DNA of 64,000 bases, from assembly GCF_019797845.1 (NCBI RefSeq), contig NZ_CP081864.1, forward strand, positions 496,001-560,000, written 5' to 3'. Under the pieces are notes generated by a model. That model was not told where the DNA came from. It ran no database searches and was given only the letters and a program-made list of their open reading frames with translations. This DNA comes from Symbiopectobacterium purcellii. Lineage in GTDB: Bacteria > Pseudomonadota > Gammaproteobacteria > Enterobacterales > Enterobacteriaceae. Each line of letters opens with the position of its first letter. The first letter of the stretch is position 1. This document shows, piece after piece, positions 22,883-32,169 of the stretch. The translations under genes were made by a program, and so were the position numbers.

Positions 22883-24843
22883 TAGGGCATCATTTCCAAC
22901 GGTACTGGATAGACACGATCGCGTGGATCGCTGTCTTTGGCGAGTTCAACCCAGCGATCGACATCGGCGTTATATTTTTGGTAGTGGCGCAGTTTGGCTG
23001 ACAGGGTTCGGATAAATTTCTCCTGCGAGAGGCCATCCCAGCTTTTCCATGTCTCTTCGTCGAGGTTCAGGACGTCGCTGCGATAGGGGAGGTCAGCGAG
23101 ATATTCTCCCAATACGCCAAGCTCAGTGATCTTGGTGTTTTCCTGCTGCTTGAGTTGGTTGGGATCGGCCCCCATAGTGGCTGCGACGGTACGTAGGCGC
23201 TCAAACATTTTGGTTGGCGAAATGATACCTTCATTTGCAGCGTGTAGAATCTGGTTTACGACATCGCTCAAATCGCTCAGTTGCCCTTTGGTCAACAGCA
23301 CCCTAACGTCGGTTGTTGGGATGTTCTGCTTGATCAGATCGCGATCGCTGATCCAGGCCTTAAATACCAGCGGTGCTTGCGTGCCATTCTTTTTACCGAG
23401 GTAAGCCAACTGCATGGCATGGCCGATCAATGCCGTATCCTGAAGCAGTTTCTGTTCTGGCGTCACTTTTTGACCTTCATCTTTGGCATAGAGCGCGCTT
23501 CCCACGGCAGGCTCGCCCATGTAGGCTGACTTGACCTGTTCGGTAATGGCTGCTGCCAGGGCATCAACCTGCTGACCAAAAGCATTCAGGTCGCCCGCAT
23601 TCACGGCTTGGTAAAGGTTGGATTGCGTACTATCAAAGTTGGAGAGATCGCGGTATTGGCTTTCGGCCTTGGCATGATTATCTTTGCCGCTAGGTGTCTT
23701 CAGGTGCAAGGTGTAGATAGCAATGCCTCGGTTACCAGCCTCCAGGCGCAGTTGTTTGGCATCCAGGCCTGTTCCTGAGAGTTTGTTACTGCCATCGATT
23801 GCCCCTGCATCGGTGATCAGAACCATATAGCGAGCGCCGAACTTGCTCCAGTCAATGTCATCAATCGCTGATTGCACACCGGCATAGGCGTCCTCATCGT
23901 ATAAGGAACTCGATACCTTGGCCTCTTTCAGATCTGCGACCTTGTTAAGGAAATCCTTGCCATCTTTAACCTGACTGGGGTCGGCATATATTTTGGTTCT
24001 GTATTCAAGGCCAGGCACCGCTTTGGTGTTTGAACGGTATGAGATCAAACCAAATTTAACCTGCTCTCCGAGGTTCTCCTGTTTAATCTTGTCATAGATC
24101 TTGTTCACCGCTTCCTTGGTGCGCTCAATGTAAGGGCCCATCGAAATCGTGGAGTCGATGACGAAGACTACCGTGGCATTGAACCCTTTGAGTTGGTTTA
24201 CATCTTCGACCTGTTTGGCGTTGGGATCCGCCTTGCTGACCGACGCGACGTTTAGCAGGCGCGTGTAGAACCCCTCTTCAGTCATGACTTCTTCGCCGCT
24301 CAAGATGGGCAGCAGGTAAAACTGCTTTTGCAGATCAATAAAAAACTCAGGTTCCTGAGCTTGCACGCCTTCTGCCTGGCCTTCTCGTTTGAGTTTGGCA
24401 CGCAGTGGTGCTACCAGTGACACGGGATCTGGTGCGGCGAGAATATCATCCAGACTTTTTCTCTCTTTGAAAAACAGCAGACGATCGCGGTTGGCGGGGT
24501 TAGTGAACGCCAGAGTCAACTGCATTTTCCAGTCAACGGTGCAGGATTTCGGTAACCACTCGATGGTTTTTCCATAGCTATCTGGCCCAACGTTGACCCA
24601 GCTTTCTCCATTGGCGTCGGCTTTTTGGTAAACATAAAGGCTACTGAAAGCGGGTTGTAACTGCCCTTTATCATCCCCGGCCGTTTTGCCCAGTTTGCAG
24701 CCTGGCGTGGTGAGTACCCGCTGATATAAGGTTTTTTTTCCTTCTTGCAGTAGCGGCTTGTTGCCCTCAGCAGCAAGCGCGTGGCCAGCGAGAAACAGCC
24801 CGTACAAAGGCAAAATTAACCGCAGAATTGGAAAATTTATCAT
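22882..24843 (-). CDS. periplasmic von Willebrand factor A domain protein (PpkA C-terminal-like)
   Basis: 653 residues. The signal peptide ends near residue 25 (GHALAAEG). A vWA domain spans about residues 222-430 with an intact MIDAS start DSTISM near residue 228. The C-terminal 200 residues are helical. Pseudomonas PpkA carries a similar periplasmic vWA region after its kinase and membrane segment; here the vWA protein is separate. The ATG overlaps the upstream gene by 4 bp, so the operon is tightly coupled. Probably a sensor or adhesive module feeding the ABC complex encoded downstream (inference). Confidence 0.75.
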   Translation of the reverse strand: MINFPILRLILPLYGLFLAGHALAAEGNKPLLQEGKKTLYQRVLTTPGCKLGKTAGDDKGQLQPAFSSLYVYQKADANGESWVNVGPDSYGKTIEWLPKSCTVDWKMQLTLAFTNPANRDRLLFFKERKSLDDILAAPDPVSLVAPLRAKLKREGQAEGVQAQEPEFFIDLQKQFYLLPILSGEEVMTEEGFYTRLLNVASVSKADPNAKQVEDVNQLKGFNATVVFVIDSTISMGPYIERTKEAVNKIYDKIKQENLGEQVKFGLISYRSNTKAVPGLEYRTKIYADPSQVKDGKDFLNKVADLKEAKVSSSLYDEDAYAGVQSAIDDIDWSKFGARYMVLITDAGAIDGSNKLSGTGLDAKQLRLEAGNRGIAIYTLHLKTPSGKDNHAKAESQYRDLSNFDSTQSNLYQAVNAGDLNAFGQQVDALAAAITEQVKSAYMGEPAVGSALYAKDEGQKVTPEQKLLQDTALIGHAMQLAYLGKKNGTQAPLVFKAWISDRDLIKQNIPTTDVRVLLTKGQLSDLSDVVNQILHAANEGIISPTKMFERLRTVAATMGADPNQLKQQENTKITELGVLGEYLADLPYRSDVLNLDEETWKSWDGLSQEKFIRTLSAKLRHYQKYNADVDRWVELAKDSDPRDRVYPVPLEMMP

Positions 24844-25682
24844 TTTCTCAACTCCTCGAGACGCTGTTTGGCCTTTTGGTTATCGGGATCGGATTGTAGA
24901 GCCGTTTCGTACCAATAAACCGCCGTGTCTCGATCGGCTTCTTTAAAGCATTCACTTGGCTTGTGATCTTTCGGATCGTATTCACTGGCGTAAGCGAGTG
25001 CGACCTTGCTGTCGCCCCCTTGGGCTCGGTTGGCATACAGACGCTGTGCAACACCGCATTTATTCGCGTTTTTTGCCGCCTGGACAATTTCCAGCAGCTT
25101 GTCGCTATCGAGTTTTTGCTGCACACAACTTTGTACGAATTCGAGCTCTTTCTGACTATTCAGAGTAGCGGGTGAGCAATCGTTGGCGGCGGGTTTGTCT
25201 GACGGCGTCGTCGATGAAGCCGATACCGCTGAGGATTCTTGTTGCGTGTCTGCTGCTTTGGCGGCACTGGTTGTCGTATCCCGTCCCAGAAACCACCAGA
25301 GTGCCCCAACAGCAAGCAGCAGCACAACCAGTGCGGCAGCGAGCATTGGCACCCGCGACGGCTGGCTGTTGCGCTTGAGATCTGCCGTGGCTGACAGTGG
25401 CGGTAGCGGTGCTTGTTCGGGCTCAATCGCAGGCAAGGGCATCGATTCGGGGGCCGGGGCCTCGGCGGGTTCTGGTTCCGGCGTGCTCAATACGCTACTG
25501 CTACTGTAATCACCGGTTTGGCCACGCGCACCGGATGAGAGCAGATCGTCTCGCACCAATTGTAGTGTGGTATTGCGTGTTTCGCCCGAGGCCAACTTGA
25601 CTTGAATTTGTACCTGACTCGCATTCGCCAGCAGGGGGTCAAGCAAGGTTGGGCCAATGCGAAAACCATTGCCGCTGAGCAT
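24840..25682 (-). CDS. single-pass membrane protein with TPR-like C-terminus, probably 5'-truncated by prophage insertion
   Basis: 280 residues from ATG 25682. A cytoplasmic part with a Pro/Glu-rich linker (residues 68-96), one membrane helix (about 111-133), then a periplasmic domain with four cysteines and a TPR-like end (AVYWYETALQSDPDNQKAK). There is no ribosome site before ATG 25682. The frame continues upstream with a coding look (FLWRYG) before a TGA about 40 bp away, next to the integrase gene. The original gene therefore probably had more N-terminal sequence that the prophage removed. It is first in the operon with the vWA, ABC and SUMF1 genes. Function unknown. Confidence 0.65.
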   Translation of the reverse strand: MLSGNGFRIGPTLLDPLLANASQVQIQVKLASGETRNTTLQLVRDDLLSSGARGQTGDYSSSSVLSTPEPEPAEAPAPESMPLPAIEPEQAPLPPLSATADLKRNSQPSRVPMLAAALVVLLLAVGALWWFLGRDTTTSAAKAADTQQESSAVSASSTTPSDKPAANDCSPATLNSQKELEFVQSCVQQKLDSDKLLEIVQAAKNANKCGVAQRLYANRAQGGDSKVALAYASEYDPKDHKPSECFKEADRDTAVYWYETALQSDPDNQKAKQRLEELRK

Positions 25683-25737
25683 GCCATAGCGCCATAAAAA
25701 TACCGAGATTATTATTCAATATGTTATAGCGTATCGG

Positions 25738-25770
25738 TCGAAATTACTCGAAATTCGATCGAAATTACTC
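25738..25770. repeat. 12-bp direct repeats at the integrase end (attachment region)
   Basis: TCGAAATTACTC occurs at 25738-25749 and again at 25759-25770, the second copy overlapping the integrase stop codon. Tandem repeats in this place are typical integrase arm or core sites. The exact att core cannot be fixed because the other prophage end is outside the window. Confidence 0.5.
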
Positions 25771-26832
25771 AATCTCAGTCCACTCAGCGCCCCTGACATT
25801 TCGGTATTTATCCGTCATCTCTGATGACTTATGTCCGAGCAATTTTTGCGCATAATCCCTCCCTTTCTCATCAGTGTAGAGTCGTGCCGCCAGGCTTCTG
25901 ATTTCATGAAATGAGGGAGGTTTGCGTTCCCATGTTAATCCTGATATACGGCGCGCCTTCAAAAAAGCGGCAGATATCGTTTTTGCGGCAAATTGCTTGT
26001 ATTTGGTGTTTGCGACAATATGCGCTATTCCGTTGTTTAATTTCCTGAACTGGTTCAGTACATCAGCAAGGCATAAATTGAGGCAGTCGATGCGGGTTGT
26101 CTGGGAAAACGCCAGCATCATGCCTGTTTTTGCTTGCTTGATGTAAAGCCGTCCGTCTTTTAAATCCTCCCAGCATAGCGCCTGTATATCGCCGAGGCGT
26201 TGACCTGTCACCAAAGCAAGGTCAAGGCAGGGCCCGACCCAGGCGGGTAATCTATCCGCTGCCTTGCGGATGACTTTCCACGCATCCAGGGTTATGCGCC
26301 CCCGTTGAATATTTATACGTTGGTTTCGGGTGGCTTCGGCAGGATTGCTTTTGAGTAGCCCCTCAGCAATCGCTTCACGAAACAGGTCACGTAACAACGC
26401 CCTGATGCAGTTCGCCATTGTCACTTTTCCTTCTTTTACCCACTGATGAAGGAACGAGGCAATGTCTTTGGTTTCTACCTGCTGAATAGCGAATTCACCT
26501 AAGTGGGCATTGACTGCTTTCAGGTATTTATTGTACTCGCTCATCGTTTTCGGCTTGAGTTTCCGTCCTTCGAGTATCCTCAGATAACGTTCAGTCCATT
26601 CGCTAACTGTAGTCACCTGTGTGTCGTTGATGCGGTCAACGAGCGGTGATGGTTTTGATGAGCCATAAATCGCCATATTAGCGGCGATGGCTTGCGTAAT
26701 GGCCCCCTGTCGATGGCGGCCCAGGCCATACTCTTTTCCGGTGCGCGGGTCACGGTAGCAAAAATAGCCGCCATTGCGCGGTTGCAGGTTTGGCGGCAAA
26801 TCGCGGTTCTTATGGCTTCTCCGGCGTGCCAT
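25765..26832 (-). CDS. int: prophage tyrosine integrase, lambda type
   Basis: 355 residues. The N-terminal arm-binding domain (MARRRSHKNRDLPPNLQPRN, with YFCYRDPRTGKEYGLG) is typical of lambda Int relatives. Catalytic residues are visible: Arg212 (TGQRLGD), Arg312 in HEIR (His309), His334 (LLGHKS) and nucleophile Tyr343. It integrates the prophage by site-specific recombination. The gene points towards the disrupted chromosomal operon and overlaps the excisionase gene by 23 bp. Confidence 0.95.
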   Translation of the reverse strand: MARRRSHKNRDLPPNLQPRNGGYFCYRDPRTGKEYGLGRHRQGAITQAIAANMAIYGSSKPSPLVDRINDTQVTTVSEWTERYLRILEGRKLKPKTMSEYNKYLKAVNAHLGEFAIQQVETKDIASFLHQWVKEGKVTMANCIRALLRDLFREAIAEGLLKSNPAEATRNQRINIQRGRITLDAWKVIRKAADRLPAWVGPCLDLALVTGQRLGDIQALCWEDLKDGRLYIKQAKTGMMLAFSQTTRIDCLNLCLADVLNQFRKLNNGIAHIVANTKYKQFAAKTISAAFLKARRISGLTWERKPPSFHEIRSLAARLYTDEKGRDYAQKLLGHKSSEMTDKYRNVRGAEWTEIE

Positions 26833-27049
26833 GTCTTATCCTCGATAACAGGGTGGGGTGAAGGGCGCTGGATGGGCCAATGTTTTTGTTCTGGGTGAGC
26901 TTGCAGGCGTTTTCCTCAACCAGATATTCGCGCCCATCTCGTATCGGTGCGGGAAAAATCATTCCGCTCCTGACCAATCGCCTGACGGTTTCCATGCAGC
27001 GCGGACGGGTTTGCCGCCGGTTCCACTCGGATAAGGTGATGTATGCCAT
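26810..27049 (-). CDS. xis: excisionase (Xis)
   Basis: 79 residues, closely patterned on lambda Xis: MAYITLSEWNRRQ, RPRCMETVRRLVRSG, IFPAPIRDGREYLVEENA and a basic tail. Xis bends attachment-site DNA and directs Int to excise. It is transcribed ahead of int, with overlapping ends, as in lambda. Confidence 0.9.
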   Translation of the reverse strand: MAYITLSEWNRRQTRPRCMETVRRLVRSGMIFPAPIRDGREYLVEENACKLTQNKNIGPSSALHPTLLSRIRHGTPEKP

Positions 27050-27170
27050 TATTTACCTCTGCTAAAATCAAGCCGCTGCGCCATTTGTCATGGTGGCAAG
27101 GGGGGATTTGTGAATCTCAGAAACGGTACCGTGAAGGTTGCAGGCAGGGTGTGCGGTGATGAAGGTGATT

Positions 27171-27429
27171 TCAGGCGGTAACAGCCTTGATTAAGGTGCT
27201 GGTGCAGGTCGTGTCAGCGCCAATGATATAAGTCCCTAAATCACCATTTGATTTGTCCGCCCTTCTACAGCAGTAGACGCCATTGAAAGTGGGGTCGGTA
27301 TTGCGTCTGAGTTCCCTGCTGATGGTCGAGCGAGGCATATCAAGCTCTCTGGCGATGGTAGCTTGGTTGACACCTTCACCACGTCGCTTTTCGATGTAGA
27401 ACCGTTCTTTCTGAGTCAGATGTTTTCCC
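27171..27429 (-). pseudogene. IS30-family transposase remnant (N-terminal helix-turn-helix)
   Basis: Minus-strand frame reading HLTQKERFYIEKRRGEG, then NQATIARELDMPRSTISREL, is the HTH_38 start of IS30-type transposases. It runs about 85 residues and ends at a TGA (27171-27173), without the DDE catalytic domain. No start codon in phase is evident, and no terminal inverted repeats were found. It is a decayed fragment between xis and the fimbrial operon. Confidence 0.65.
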
Positions 27430-27642
27430 TGTATGCAACAGGCTCTCCAGTAAGGCCAGAACGCTCATTTTATCCGGGTCTGGCCAGTGTGCCACTTTGT
27501 TGCGTTTCGAGTGGGAATGGGGCAATAAATCCGATCATCAAAATAAATATTGGACATTTTTTCCGATAGTGCCGTTTTGCCTGGGCGGTTTATGCCGGGA
27601 ATCCGTAGTGTGTGACTATCAAATAATTTATTTCGATAAGTC

Positions 27643-27671
27643 TTGACGATCTATGTGTGGTTGTGTATAAT
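27643..27671 (+). promoter_or_regulatory. sigma-70 promoter of the fimbrial operon
   Basis: TTGACG (27643-27648), 17-bp spacer, TATAAT (27666-27671). It reads towards the fimbrial genes, about 430 bp before the chaperone start. A MITE now lies in the leader between them. Confidence 0.65.
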
Positions 27672-27769
27672 GCTCTCAAAGGGGTGTTTTGGGAAAGTTC
27701 GCACGACAGTATCATCGGCACGTTCATTGTGTGGGGGTATTATTTCTGATAGCCAATCAACGTATTGAA

Positions 27770-27934
27770 GGCTTTGTTGAATAAACATATTTTATGCTGC
27801 ACCCCCGGTGAAACGACAGATCATCGCAACGCAAAATCATGCAGTTAGATAAAACTGTACACCTGATGTGACAAGCATTTTCAACCAAAAATTGCATGGA
27901 AAAACAGCATGATTCACTATTATTCAACAAAGCC
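27770..27934. mobile_element. IS903-type MITE, copy A, with 9-bp target duplication
   Basis: 165 bp bounded by GGCTTTGTTGAATAA and its inverted copy TTATTCAACAAAGCC, the terminal repeat of the IS903 group (IS5 family). It has no transposase gene. The flanks carry a perfect 9-bp direct repeat CGTATTGAA (27761-27769 and 27935-27943), the duplication length expected of IS903. Two related copies occur at 34982 and 35104. Confidence 0.85.
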
Positions 27935-28099
27935 CGTATTGAATACATGATCGTCTTAATGCGCCGTAAATACGTATATATGCCGTCACCAACGGTCGGG
28001 GCGTGTGTTTTTCTCTCTCGGTTATGCTGGGCATGGAACTGTTTTAATCTGTTTGTTACCGGCTCAGATAAATGAATATTAATTTTATTAAGGTTTGTC

Positions 28100-28834
28100 A
28101 TGCGGCTTCGTTCACTTATTTTCGGTGTGACTGCGTTTTTTTGTTTTTTTCTGGCTGCAGATGCTGTCGCGGCAATGTACGTCTACCCGATGGTAGCCTC
28201 TCTTGATGACAAAAGCACCAGGCAACTGACGCTTGTATCAAAAGATGATGATGTGCAATTTGTTAAAGTGACGCTGAAACGAATAGAAAATCCCGGCACG
28301 CCGCAGGAGCGTGAAGTTGTCTCCGATATTGGCGGTGATACCGGCATTGCTGTGGTGCCCTCGAAAATTGCGCTGGCAGCCGGCAGTGAAAGGATTGTCC
28401 GAATTGTATCAATGTTACCACCAGAGAAAGAAACAACCTGGCGTATTTACTTTGAGTCTGTAGATAAAAACACCTTCTCTTCTGAGATTACCGGGAAATC
28501 ATCAAATAAAGATATTTCCACCCGGGTGGGTGTCAATATAATCTGGGGTGTTTTATTGCATGTGCCGCCTCAGAATATAGTGGTCAGCATGAAATACCGT
28601 CCGGGCTCATCTGAAATCTTAAATGATGGTACGGTCAGATTGCAATTAAAGGAAATTGGCATCTGTGATAAGCAGGGGAACTGCAAATGGCAAAACAAAG
28701 TGAAAACAATTTATCCAGATATGCAGGTCATCCTTAAAGATTTTACGTTCAAACCAGGTGAGCAGTACAAGTTTAAATATACAGATGTTACAACCGGCAA
28801 TGTGAAGGAGATAACGCCTGAGGCATTGCCATAG
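28100..28834 (+). CDS. CS1-type (alpha) fimbrial periplasmic chaperone
   Basis: 244 residues with a signal peptide (to about residue 24, DAVAAMYV). It matches the CooB/CfaA class of alternate chaperones: an N-terminal Ig-like domain with YPMVASLDDK, FVKVTLKRIENPGTP, IALAAGSERIVRIVS, and a C-terminal domain with VQLQLKEIG-like strands. It caps pilin subunits by donor-strand complementation. It is first in a four-gene operon with pilin, usher and tip genes, the order of the coo and cfa operons. Confidence 0.85.
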   Translation: MRLRSLIFGVTAFFCFFLAADAVAAMYVYPMVASLDDKSTRQLTLVSKDDDVQFVKVTLKRIENPGTPQEREVVSDIGGDTGIAVVPSKIALAAGSERIVRIVSMLPPEKETTWRIYFESVDKNTFSSEITGKSSNKDISTRVGVNIIWGVLLHVPPQNIVVSMKYRPGSSEILNDGTVRLQLKEIGICDKQGNCKWQNKVKTIYPDMQVILKDFTFKPGEQYKFKYTDVTTGNVKEITPEALP

Positions 28835-28868
28835 TACTTTTTAAGAACAGTTGATTTAAGGGTAACTG

Positions 28869-29375
28869 ATGAAAAAAATTCTTTCATATTCACTGCTTTC
28901 TGCAGCCATTCTGACTTTCACATCCGCGCATGCTGTGACAAGAGACATCACCGTCACGGCATCGATTGATCCGACCGTGGATATCACGCTCTCTGACGGC
29001 ACGGCTTTGCCGGACACCATTGCCATGTCGTATTTGCCGAGTCATGGGCTCAATTCCGTCTCAAGGAGTGTGAAGCTCTGGTCTAACTCAGCCACTGCTG
29101 ACCTGACTATTGCCCTGGCAACAAGTTCACCATCACTGAGCGCACCGACGACGACCACCACCATCCCTCTTACGGTGACGCTGAACGGTATCGAGCTTAA
29201 TACGGCGAGCTCGAAACTGGAGTTTGCCGAGTATTTCCCGAACGGGATTACTAACGGCTCAATCACAATCCCTCTGGTGATATCCCAGACAACCAAGGGT
29301 GTTGTCAGTACTGCGGGTGACTACAGCGGAACCGTCTCCCTGGTTCTGGCGCAGGCAACAAGCCAAGGCTCCTGA
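28869..29375 (+). CDS. CS1-type major fimbrial subunit
   Basis: 168 residues. The signal peptide ends after AHA (residue 23), and the mature N-terminus VTRDITVTASIDPTVDI is the family's donor strand, as in CooA (VEKTISVTASVDPTVDL). The C-terminal strand DYSGTVSLVLAQ is also characteristic. It polymerises into the fimbrial shaft. It is 34 bp downstream of the chaperone gene. Confidence 0.9.
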   Translation: MKKILSYSLLSAAILTFTSAHAVTRDITVTASIDPTVDITLSDGTALPDTIAMSYLPSHGLNSVSRSVKLWSNSATADLTIALATSSPSLSAPTTTTTIPLTVTLNGIELNTASSKLEFAEYFPNGITNGSITIPLVISQTTKGVVSTAGDYSGTVSLVLAQATSQGS

Positions 29376-29431
29376 TTTATTAATTCATACCTGGCGGCAA
29401 CCCCGTCAGGTATCTTCTGTGCGGGTTTTAT

Positions 29432-32134
29432 GTGAACCGATTTCCAGTCTGTAGTATTCTCTTTCCTTTTGCAGTCATCATTCCAGCGATATCTCATGCC
29501 ACTATGCGTGTCCCGGCAGGGTTTGAAGAGTTGATTCAGGGTCAGGAATTTCAGTCAGAGGTTCAGGTATATGGTCAGTCTCTTGGCATGGCCCGTATCC
29601 GGGTGGACCTTGAAAATATAACCTTTCTTGAGCCTGATAAATTATCGCTGGCCATCGCGAAACTTTACGGCAATCCCTCCGGACTTGATTCCCTGCTGAC
29701 AAAAAAACTTCATCTGCCATTGAGCAGGAATGGCCAGTTATCATGCAGTGCCCACCGGGGGCGTGTCGGCTGTGATTATCTCAAAACAGACAGCCTCGGT
29801 CTTATTTATGATGAAAACAATAATGTAGTCAGACTGTTTCTCAGCGACCGTTACACTCTTCACGAGCCTGAAGACAGTGGTTATTACCAGGCCACGCCAG
29901 CAGGCCGCAATGCACTTATTCACCAGCAGGCTCTAAATCTGGCCACGACGGGTCAGTATCAATCACTGACATTAAGAGGTAATGGCACTCTCGGGCTGGG
30001 AGAAACCAGCTATGCCAATGTGGACTGGAGCTGGCTGAGCCAGCGTTCTGGTCATTCCGGTACCCAGCAGGCGGAAGCCTCTAATGCGTATTTCAGGCAG
30101 GATTTTCTGAAACGCATCTATATCCAGGCCGGACTGATGAATTCTCAGGATATCTATACGAATGCGGGGGGGAATATAGCCCTGAATCAGTTGCCGATAG
30201 GGCGCATTCGCGGCTTTCGTATGGGGTCGACTCTGGCGTGGGCAAATAAAAGCAAAATGTCAGCAGGCACGCCTGTGAACCTGTTTTTACCCCGGGATGC
30301 GCGAGTGGATGCCTACCGGGATAATCAGTTGCTCAACACGTTCTACCTCAAAGCCGGCATGCAGTTACTCGATACCAGTATGTTACCGGCGGGCAGTTAC
30401 ACGCTGACCTTGCGTATTTATGAGAATAACCAGCTCGTACGAACGGAATCACAGCTTTATACCCGCCAGGAGATAGGGTGGGGGAACGGATTTCAGTGGT
30501 TCCTGCAGGCGGGTTCACCGGACAGTGAACGCTCCTCCATGACTACGGATGCTTCACATGAGCATTTTGTCATGCATGCCGGCGGTCGCCTCCCTCTGAC
30601 AGACACGCTGGCGCTTACGGCCGGAACGGCTGTACTCAGTGAGTCTGAATATGCCGAAGCGGCAGCCGACTGGCTTCATGGATTTGACGCGGGGGGGCAG
30701 CTGAGCACGCGGGTCAGCTCGCTGCAAGGCAGCGATGGTTCCCGAGGGAATACCCAGCAGGTGAGTTACAACGATGGTTTCGCTCTCAGCTTTTACCGCA
30801 CATCACGGACGGCGGATGACTGTAATGTCCAGCGCTCGCATATTTATGACTTCACGGGCTGCTACAAAAACACCAGCGTGATGTTGTCTGTTCCCGTAAT
30901 GAGCTGGCAGGTCATTGTGGGTTATACCCTTAGCGATAATCAGGGGCGTTATGTTTACCGTCAGGACCTGGATGAAAACAGTGCTGAATATAATGCCGGT
31001 GCCCCCTGGGAACAGGTGTACCAGTCCCGCTCCCGTAGCGAGAACTGGCAGCTTGGTCTGAATCGCAGCTTTGCTGTCAATGGCCTCAATATAAACACGC
31101 GGCTGAGCGCTTATGTCAGAAATGTCAGCACCTACAGCAGCCCCGACAAAGGCGGGTATATCGGGGTATCAATATCCCGCAGTACGAAACTTTCAGGCGG
31201 AGCTCGCCGGACAACCAGCGCCGGCGTCAGCTGGCAGTCTGGACAGCCAAGTGGAAGTCAGCTTGGGTACAGTACATCAATGACCCAATATGGCGAAGAT
31301 AACGGAAATGACCGCATAGGCGTGGCATTGTCAGGCGTCAATACTGATACGGTGAATGGCTCGGTCACCGGAAGTACCGGCAGTCAGTACGGTGATGGCA
31401 CGCTGACGGTAAGTGATGCGTGGGACCGTTCAGGAAGCCGCCGGCATACCTTTGGCAGCAGCGGAGCCTACAACTCCTCCCTGGTGGTGGACCGGTCAGG
31501 CGTGGCGCTGGGGCGCTGGAGTAATGACGGCGCGGCCTCAGCCTTTGGTGTCTCCGTCGGGCAGAGTGATGGCGAGACCGGTTCCCGGGTCAGTATCTCC
31601 GGTCTCGGGCGTCGGACGGATATCACAAGCGGGCGGCGGGCAGTGTTTACGACGCAGGGATATCAGGAAAGCAGATTCAGTATCAATGAGTCGGGCGTCC
31701 CCTCTGACGGGGTGGCGGCTGAAATCACCCGGGGTACGGGCACGACCACGGCCTTTATGGCTCCCGGTAAAATACTTAATAAAGAGGTTACCGTGAGTCC
31801 GCGCTATATCTGGCTCGGCCGGTTGCTTGATGGTTCACGTCAGCCTCTTGAGGGCGCTATCCCCCTCAATGTGGCGTCATGGACGTCAGTCGGTGACGGC
31901 GGTTTTACCATGGAGACGGAGTCACGCATGGACCAGCTGTACGTTATGCGGGCAGACCGGTTCTGGGTGTGTGCACTGAAGGTGCGGAAAGTACGCGATG
32001 TCGTTCGCTATCTGGGTGCCACCACGTGCCAGCGCACAGATATGGCGCATCTGCCGTCAGCAGAGCGTCGTCAGGTTACCCTGATGACCGCCGGGTCAGA
32101 GCGTACAAACAGCCCGGTAGCAATGACAGACTAA
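29432..32134 (+). CDS. CS1-type fimbrial outer membrane usher
   Basis: 900 residues from GTG 29432, with a signal peptide (IPAISHAT, residue about 24). It belongs to the CooC/CfaC (TcfC) ushers: an N-terminal chaperone-binding domain (VPAGFEELIQGQEF), a long beta-barrel, and C-terminal domains. It secretes and assembles subunits through the outer membrane. An ATG two bases upstream is out of frame, so GTG is the start. It lies 56 bp after the pilin gene. Confidence 0.85.
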   Translation: MNRFPVCSILFPFAVIIPAISHATMRVPAGFEELIQGQEFQSEVQVYGQSLGMARIRVDLENITFLEPDKLSLAIAKLYGNPSGLDSLLTKKLHLPLSRNGQLSCSAHRGRVGCDYLKTDSLGLIYDENNNVVRLFLSDRYTLHEPEDSGYYQATPAGRNALIHQQALNLATTGQYQSLTLRGNGTLGLGETSYANVDWSWLSQRSGHSGTQQAEASNAYFRQDFLKRIYIQAGLMNSQDIYTNAGGNIALNQLPIGRIRGFRMGSTLAWANKSKMSAGTPVNLFLPRDARVDAYRDNQLLNTFYLKAGMQLLDTSMLPAGSYTLTLRIYENNQLVRTESQLYTRQEIGWGNGFQWFLQAGSPDSERSSMTTDASHEHFVMHAGGRLPLTDTLALTAGTAVLSESEYAEAAADWLHGFDAGGQLSTRVSSLQGSDGSRGNTQQVSYNDGFALSFYRTSRTADDCNVQRSHIYDFTGCYKNTSVMLSVPVMSWQVIVGYTLSDNQGRYVYRQDLDENSAEYNAGAPWEQVYQSRSRSENWQLGLNRSFAVNGLNINTRLSAYVRNVSTYSSPDKGGYIGVSISRSTKLSGGARRTTSAGVSWQSGQPSGSQLGYSTSMTQYGEDNGNDRIGVALSGVNTDTVNGSVTGSTGSQYGDGTLTVSDAWDRSGSRRHTFGSSGAYNSSLVVDRSGVALGRWSNDGAASAFGVSVGQSDGETGSRVSISGLGRRTDITSGRRAVFTTQGYQESRFSINESGVPSDGVAAEITRGTGTTTAFMAPGKILNKEVTVSPRYIWLGRLLDGSRQPLEGAIPLNVASWTSVGDGGFTMETESRMDQLYVMRADRFWVCALKVRKVRDVVRYLGATTCQRTDMAHLPSAERRQVTLMTAGSERTNSPVAMTD

Positions 32135-32169
32135 TACGTTTACACCAATAATCCAGACCGTGAGAGCCG

